From Cyanobacteria bacterium RI_101 (GTDB taxonomy: Bacteria > Cyanobacteriota > Cyanobacteriia > Cyanobacteriales > Microcystaceae): DNA of 64,000 bases. Positions 58,273 to 64,000 of the stretch are shown piece after piece. Under the pieces are notes generated by a model, which did not search any database, was not told the origin of the DNA, and was given only the letters and a program-made list of their open reading frames with translations. Both the position numbers and the translations under genes were made by a program. Numbering within the stretch: position 1 is the stretch's first letter; each line of letters opens with the position of its first letter. Location: NCBI GenBank assembly GCA_016471375.1, contig WGLZ01000015.1:1-64000 (forward strand). The letters are read 5' to 3'.

Positions 58273-60174
58273 ATGAACCATCGCCTCCAACCCGGAACCC
58301 AAATCCAAGACCGGTATCTGATTCAGCGCCAACTGGGTCAGGGGAAACTCAGCAATACCTACTTGGCGGAAGACACCCACCGCTTTGGGGAGCCTTGCGT
58401 GGTTAAAGAATTTATTCCCCAGGAACAAGACCCTAAACTCCGGCGCACCGCCGGGGAACTGTTCCAGCGCCAGGCGAAAATTCTCTACGGCTTAGATCAT
58501 CCCCAAATCGCTAATTTCCGCGAATTTTTCCGGGGTCAGGGCTACGAATCGCCCCGTTTTTTTCTGGTGCGGGACTATGTGGAAGGAGAAGCCTATTGCG
58601 ATATTCTTTGCCGGCGCGGTAGCCCCTTCGGAGAAGCCGAAGTCCTGACCTTTCTCCGGCAGATCTTACCCGTCGTCGATTACCTCCACCAGCAAGGGGT
58701 GGTTCATCGTAATTTATCTCTGGAAAATATTGTTCGTCGCGGCGGCGATCAACTGCCGGTTTTAATTGATTTCGGCAGCGCTAAATCCTTAGAGGAGGGA
58801 AGCGGCGGCCCCCGGGGTCTAGGCCAGCCCAGCACCGCTTCGGTGTTAAACCGATTTGGCAAGCTCAATTTTGTGCCGCCTCAACGGTTATCGCTTCTTG
58901 AACCCGAATTAGACCTCTACTGTTTGGGCGTCGCGACGTATTTGCTCCTGAGCGGCCAATCCCAGTTTCCCCCGTCTGGGAAACTGCCCTTAAACGATCT
59001 AGACGCTCTACCCCTGAGCGACGATTTTCGGCAGTTTTTAAAGCATCTCCTCAGCCGTCAACCTTCGAGCCAAAACCAATCCGCCGCCTCCCTCCTGCGA
59101 GACTTGGCTCTCTTGGAACCGGCGGAGCCTCGCCCCGTTCCTTTCACATCGGAGCCTGTCGCCGCTCCCCCGGAAGTTGTTCCCCCCAGCGCCGTCCCCA
59201 TGGCTCCCCCGACCCCTAAGCCCAATCCCCTCAAATCGCTCCGTCTTTCCGGGCCAGTCCTAGGGGGATGTTTGCAAAAATTAGGATTTTTAGTCCTGCT
59301 CATGGCGCTGTCCGGGGGGTTAGGCTGGGGCGTCGGTAAACTGTGGCTCAATCGGGAGAATCTTTTGCCGGCGCCGCAACCCCAGGCCTCGCCGACTCCC
59401 GCCGAACCCCAAAGCGAGGCGGACTTTCTGCGGGCGAGAAACGACCTGCGAGCGAGATTATTAAATTTGCAAATCCCCAGCGGGCGTTTTAACTTTTGGG
59501 TCAACGGCGCTCTCAATCGTTTAGATTCCGCTCAACCAGACCAGAAGGAAGCGCCGGGAGAGTTAAAGGATTTAACGTGGTTGAAGAGCGCCCAAACCCT
59601 GATGGACTTTCTCGAATCCTTGCGTCCCGACGTCCAACAACAGTTAGCCCAGGGAACCCTGCCCACCAGTAACCGATATTGGACAAGGCAGGTCAATCAA
59701 CTCCGCCTCAGTAGCCGTAGCTTAGGAGATTTGGTCAACGCCCGTTGGCGCGGGGTTTTCCCTGACCTCGACCCGGAGGCGCAAACAGAGGACCCGGGAC
59801 TCACTCTCAAAGCCGCCATGGCCGCGGATACGGTGCTCGGATTACAACAAAATGAAACTTATGAGCGCTTGGAATTAACACCAGAAACGCCAGAATTGAA
59901 ACGAGCCTTCACCCTAGCGCCGGGGCGGGGACAGGCCTATGTTTTGGCGCTGGAGGCGGGTCAAACCTTAACCGTTACCCTAACGGCGCCGGACGCGGTT
60001 TTATTATCGGTCTATTCCCCCACGGGACAGACGGAAATCCTCGCCCATTCGTCAGAGCGTCGGTGGTCGGGGGTTCTTAAGGAAAGCGGTTTCTACGAGA
60101 TTGTCATTGTCTCTCAGGACAAGCAAAACCAAAAAGCGGAACTGAGTTTATCCCTTTCGGCTTCGGCGCCGTAA
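58273..60174 (+). CDS. Ser/Thr protein kinase-like protein with TM and C-terminal PPC-like domain; HRN instead of HRD
   Basis: LGQGKLSNTYLAED, VVKEF, VVHRNLSLENIV, LIDFGSAK. Confidence 0.9.
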   Translation: MNHRLQPGTQIQDRYLIQRQLGQGKLSNTYLAEDTHRFGEPCVVKEFIPQEQDPKLRRTAGELFQRQAKILYGLDHPQIANFREFFRGQGYESPRFFLVRDYVEGEAYCDILCRRGSPFGEAEVLTFLRQILPVVDYLHQQGVVHRNLSLENIVRRGGDQLPVLIDFGSAKSLEEGSGGPRGLGQPSTASVLNRFGKLNFVPPQRLSLLEPELDLYCLGVATYLLLSGQSQFPPSGKLPLNDLDALPLSDDFRQFLKHLLSRQPSSQNQSAASLLRDLALLEPAEPRPVPFTSEPVAAPPEVVPPSAVPMAPPTPKPNPLKSLRLSGPVLGGCLQKLGFLVLLMALSGGLGWGVGKLWLNRENLLPAPQPQASPTPAEPQSEADFLRARNDLRARLLNLQIPSGRFNFWVNGALNRLDSAQPDQKEAPGELKDLTWLKSAQTLMDFLESLRPDVQQQLAQGTLPTSNRYWTRQVNQLRLSSRSLGDLVNARWRGVFPDLDPEAQTEDPGLTLKAAMAADTVLGLQQNETYERLELTPETPELKRAFTLAPGRGQAYVLALEAGQTLTVTLTAPDAVLLSVYSPTGQTEILAHSSERRWSGVLKESGFYEIVIVSQDKQNQKAELSLSLSASAP

Positions 60175-60180
60175 ACGCCG

Positions 60181-61671
60181 CTAAGGGGAAGGGGGCTTAG
60201 TTTGACGAAGCAGACGGGTCTCGTCCAACAGCGCGTCAATATCTGTGTCAGAAAGCTTTTGAACGTAGTTAACTTTAAACTCCTCGACCCAATCCACTAA
60301 AAGGGTCTCAATTTCTTGGAGGTCGTCTTGAACTTGTAATTCTTGGTTGAGTTGCTGAATAAACCGGGAGACCAGCGCCTCTAAAAGAGCGTCGAATTGG
60401 GGATCGGAACGGATGATAACTTGCAAAATTTGCAACAGTTGCTCATAGCTTTTCCCCAATAGCTCGGCCTGTAGTTGCGCGTTTAACGTCTCGAAACCCG
60501 GCAGTTTCGCCAGGGTTTGATAGAGGGGAAGTTGTTGAAAAGATTGATTTAAGGTGTACCCTAAAAAAGCTTGGACTTCTGGTTCCAAACGGGGAAGCAC
60601 TCGCTCCACTAACACCTGACTGACAATTTTGACAATCTCCACCGCCTCGTTGCGGTCGTTGAGGTCAATATAAGATTGGCGTCCCCTCTGGGCCAAGAGC
60701 TGACGGAGTTGCCCTTCTCGAATCACCTCCTGTCCTTGGCTCAAAATCCGCAGAACGATAACCTCCGTCATTTCGCTGGCGATAATCCCCACTAATCCCT
60801 GAACAATGGCGTTCCGAACCGGCGCGAGGTTAACCAACCCCGATTCCCCGAGGTGAAAGGTTAGGGGAATTAACCGTAAGGGGCGAGCGAAGGGAATAAT
60901 CAAAAAAGCGTCGTACCAGCGCCAAAGCATGGCCTCAAACCAATTGAGGCCGGGGTGTCGCCGACTCAGGCGCCGGGCGCGGAGAAGGAAGTCCCCGAGG
61001 AAAATGAGAAAAAAGGGAAAATCTAACAGAGGAAAATTATCAATCGGTAAGCCGTTTTCTCCAAAACCCCGGAAATAATTCGTTTCCATCAGGGGTCGAA
61101 TCCGCTGATTAAAAAAGTCTAATTGGGCTTGGACGTTGTTTTGCCGTAAATAGTCCCGACTCCAAAACTGGTTAAAGCTTTGAGTGGCGGACGCTTGATC
61201 GGAGTCGAAAATATGGCGCCGCATGCGATTCTTCAGGCGCTCCAAAGCGCCGGTTTTATTGGCGGCTTGGAAGGGGTTGGTGGCGATCATCTCTCGACTT
61301 TCTTCCCGCAGTTGGGCCAGTAAATCGTCTAACTCCGGCGCCGAAAGGGTGGGATCCGCGGCCGCCAGCGCCGTTACCTGATCGACCAGTTCCAAATATT
61401 GAACGGTGAAGCGATGGGGTTCAATGTCCTTAACCCAGTCGTAAAAGGGCGCGACGGAAAAGGGGAGAACCTGTAGCGGCGGCTCGGGAAATTCCTTGCG
61501 CCAGGGCCCCAATTTAACCGTCACTTGCGCCCGACCCTGAAGCCAAAAATCCCGAAGGGGAATATAGGTCAGGTTAAAAAACACCAACGCGCAGTTGAGC
61601 AAGATCACTAAAGTAAACAGGCGCTCCCACCAGAGGGGAAAGAGGCGGGAGCGAGACGACGGGGAGGACAT
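60181..61671 (-). CDS. Conserved hypothetical cyanobacterial membrane protein
   Basis: 496-aa ORF, TM segments, alpha-helical C-terminal half. Confidence 0.8.
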   Translation of the reverse strand: MSSPSSRSRLFPLWWERLFTLVILLNCALVFFNLTYIPLRDFWLQGRAQVTVKLGPWRKEFPEPPLQVLPFSVAPFYDWVKDIEPHRFTVQYLELVDQVTALAAADPTLSAPELDDLLAQLREESREMIATNPFQAANKTGALERLKNRMRRHIFDSDQASATQSFNQFWSRDYLRQNNVQAQLDFFNQRIRPLMETNYFRGFGENGLPIDNFPLLDFPFFLIFLGDFLLRARRLSRRHPGLNWFEAMLWRWYDAFLIIPFARPLRLIPLTFHLGESGLVNLAPVRNAIVQGLVGIIASEMTEVIVLRILSQGQEVIREGQLRQLLAQRGRQSYIDLNDRNEAVEIVKIVSQVLVERVLPRLEPEVQAFLGYTLNQSFQQLPLYQTLAKLPGFETLNAQLQAELLGKSYEQLLQILQVIIRSDPQFDALLEALVSRFIQQLNQELQVQDDLQEIETLLVDWVEEFKVNYVQKLSDTDIDALLDETRLLRQTKPPSP

Positions 61672-61843
61672 CAGGGCAAGGTAGGGGCAAGGGGCTAACG
61701 CCTAAATACCTTAGCAAATTGGGGAACCGGCGCCGCCTTGGAGAAAAACCCGTTACCCAAGGGCCGACAGGGCGGGATAATCTACGCTAAAGTTTTACTG
61801 GCAAGTTTTGCTCGGCGCTCCCTCTGAATATTTGGCGTAACCT

Positions 61844-62074
61844 ATGGAAATTCTGCTTTCTGACACCGGTCTTGTGGCGTTGCTCTACCTGCTGTTGAGC
61901 GGCGTTTATCTGCTGGTTCTGCCCCTCGGCGTTTACTTTTACCTCAAGATTCGTTGGTACAGCGTCAGTTCTTTGGAGCGCCTGTTCATGTATTTCCTCG
62001 TCTTTTTCTTTTTCCCCGGACTCTTGTTGTTAAGTCCCATTCTTAATTTTCGCCCCCAGCGCCGAGCCGTTTAA
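61844..62074 (+). CDS. ndhL: NAD(P)H-quinone oxidoreductase subunit L
   Basis: [59 protein letters not shown]. Confidence 0.93.
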   Translation: MEILLSDTGLVALLYLLLSGVYLLVLPLGVYFYLKIRWYSVSSLERLFMYFLVFFFFPGLLLLSPILNFRPQRRAV

Positions 62075-62137
62075 GGCGGGTTAAGCTGAAGTTCCAGTCA
62101 TCGGCGCCGAAATCGCCGCAACTAAGGAGGATCGCTG

Positions 62138-62452
62138 ATGCGACGAGTTGACGTTTTAGCAATAGGACTCGGTTTTTTTCTGGCGGGAGGTCTCGTTTAC
62201 GGCGTTTTACTCGGCGTCGGCGTCGAGAGTCAGAAAGCGGGCGTTTGGGCCCAGGCGGTTCTAGTGGGGGGGTTGATCCTCTGGCTCTGTTCCTACATTT
62301 TCCGGGTGCTGACCCACGACATGACCTACCACCAACAAATCAAAGACTACGAAGAAGCCCTGATCCAAAAACGTTGGGAGAGCTTGACCCCGGCGGAGCG
62401 GGAGCGCCTTCAGGCGGAAGTGGAGGCGGAACGGAGCGCCAAAACTCCCTAG
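62138..62452 (+). CDS. DUF3007 family protein
   Basis: RRVDVLAIGLGFFLAGGLVYGVLLGVGVESQKAGVWAQAVLVGGLILWLCSYIFRVLTHDMTYHQQ. Confidence 0.88.
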   Translation: MRRVDVLAIGLGFFLAGGLVYGVLLGVGVESQKAGVWAQAVLVGGLILWLCSYIFRVLTHDMTYHQQIKDYEEALIQKRWESLTPAERERLQAEVEAERSAKTP

Positions 62453-62478
62453 GATTAAGGTGTTGAGGTCTGGCTCTG

Positions 62479-62541
62479 GGGTGTGCGTCTAACACACCCT
62501 ACAAATCAATTTTGATATCTGATATCTGTCATCTGATAACT
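62479..62541. repeat. Short inverted repeat plus 7-bp quasi-tandem repeat
   Basis: GGGTGTG-cgtctaa-CACACCC then GATATCTGATATCTGTCATCTGATAACT. Confidence 0.55.
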
Positions 62542-62545
62542 GAAA

Positions 62546-63052
62546 ATGTATCCTATCCACATTCCCCACCTGCTCCGCCAACCCCAGGCGACCCAAATTA
62601 TCCACCTCGACGGCGCCGTCCCCGATCTGGACGCCTTAACGCCCGTGAAGGGACAGATGAAAATTCGCCACGGCGGCACTTTTCTGGAAGTGGGCGTCAG
62701 CGCCGAAACCATTGTCAACCTGACCTGCGACCGCTGTATCCAGAGCTATAACTACCGTTTAACCTTAGAAACCTCCGAGTTAATCTGGCTGGAAGCGCCG
62801 ACGGCGGAGACCCTACCCCCGGAGCGGGAATTGGCCTGGGAGGATCTATCGGAGCAACTGCCCCCGGACGGCGATTTTGACGCGGACGCTTGGCTCTACG
62901 AGCAATTTACCCTAGCGCTTCCCCTCCAACGTCTCTGCGGTAAAGACTGTCAACCTCCGGCGGTTTCCCAGCAAGAAATCGACCCGACGGATCGGCGTTG
63001 GTCGGCGCTGGAAATCCTCAAACAACAGTTAACCACCCTGCCCCCCGCCTAA
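62546..63052 (+). CDS. YceD/DUF177 family protein
   Basis: CDRCIQSYNYRLTLETSELIWL; C-terminal CGKDCQPP...DRRWSALEILKQQL. Confidence 0.88.
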   Translation: MYPIHIPHLLRQPQATQIIHLDGAVPDLDALTPVKGQMKIRHGGTFLEVGVSAETIVNLTCDRCIQSYNYRLTLETSELIWLEAPTAETLPPERELAWEDLSEQLPPDGDFDADAWLYEQFTLALPLQRLCGKDCQPPAVSQQEIDPTDRRWSALEILKQQLTTLPPA

Positions 63053-63087
63053 GTTTTCCGCCTCTTTTTTCTATCGCTAACGCTACT

Positions 63088-63453
63088 ATGTTTGGCAAAT
63101 CCGAGCGTCCCGCTTCCTCCGAAGAATCCCTCAGTTTAGAACGTATTTTTCAAGAACAAGAATCGGCTTTAATGGAGGCAGATCCAGAGATGAACAGCGA
63201 AGACACCGAATTGACTTTTAGCCCCAAACAGGAGCCGGCGCCGGAAGTAGTCGTCGCGGTGGAAAAAATTAGCGGCATTCTTTCCCCCTATTTTATTGTT
63301 TTGGTGGGTTTATTTCTCTACGACCGCAATGTCCTCATCGGCGCCGTCCTCATTTTTGTAGGTATTTTTACTCTCCTGAAACTGTCCTGGCGGGATCTAC
63401 AAACCCTAGTCGATAAAGCGAAAGCTTTTTTCCAAAGCGCCTCGGAGTCTTGA
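63088..63453 (+). CDS. Hypothetical protein with two C-terminal TM helices
   Basis: ATG 63088 in ORF 62998..63453 avoids overlap with yceD. Confidence 0.65.
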   Translation: MFGKSERPASSEESLSLERIFQEQESALMEADPEMNSEDTELTFSPKQEPAPEVVVAVEKISGILSPYFIVLVGLFLYDRNVLIGAVLIFVGIFTLLKLSWRDLQTLVDKAKAFFQSASES

Positions 63454-63506
63454 CTTTTGCCAGGAGGGCCCCCCGGCGCTAGGGTTAAGATTTAATCTCA
63501 AGTTAA

Positions 63507-64000
<494 letters not shown>

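Noticed and set aside
58273-60174. HRN change as sequencing error
   Set aside because: Cannot be excluded, but the frame is intact and a single-base change would be needed; kept as a finding pending read check

Overview
64-kb window of a GC-rich cyanobacterial chromosome. The assignment rests on kaiABC, psaK, ndhH, ndhL, a CO2-hydration protein, pcyA, a CpcS-type lyase, por and heme A/O synthesis genes. Most of it is densely packed housekeeping DNA. It is densely sprinkled with the palindromic hexamer RGCGCY (GGCGCC/AGCGCC/GGCGCT), while the classical HIP1 octamer GCGATCGC was noticed only twice. The most interesting accessory part is the first ~2.3 kb. It looks like a decayed integron: an intI pseudogene with the integron-integrase-type RRHHLDESVIQKAVK motif, a well-formed attC-like site directly after a DUF433/DUF5615 toxin-antitoxin cassette, a second att-like site, and a neighbouring MazEF-type module. 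Other items: a motif-poor, probably horizontally acquired island (old yellow enzyme, dual CDGSH protein, LysR regulator, DUF1348 pseudogene); an Amt protein with a sensor-type C-terminal linker but no output domain, translationally coupled to a K+ channel; a single-base frameshift splitting an RTX/Calx-beta gene, with a decayed RTX 3' end nearby; a Ser/Thr kinase with HRN in place of HRD; a 10-residue Gly-periodic repeat protein; and ndhH next to a CO2-hydration gene. All calls are from reading the sequence and supplied translations. No database searches were run.
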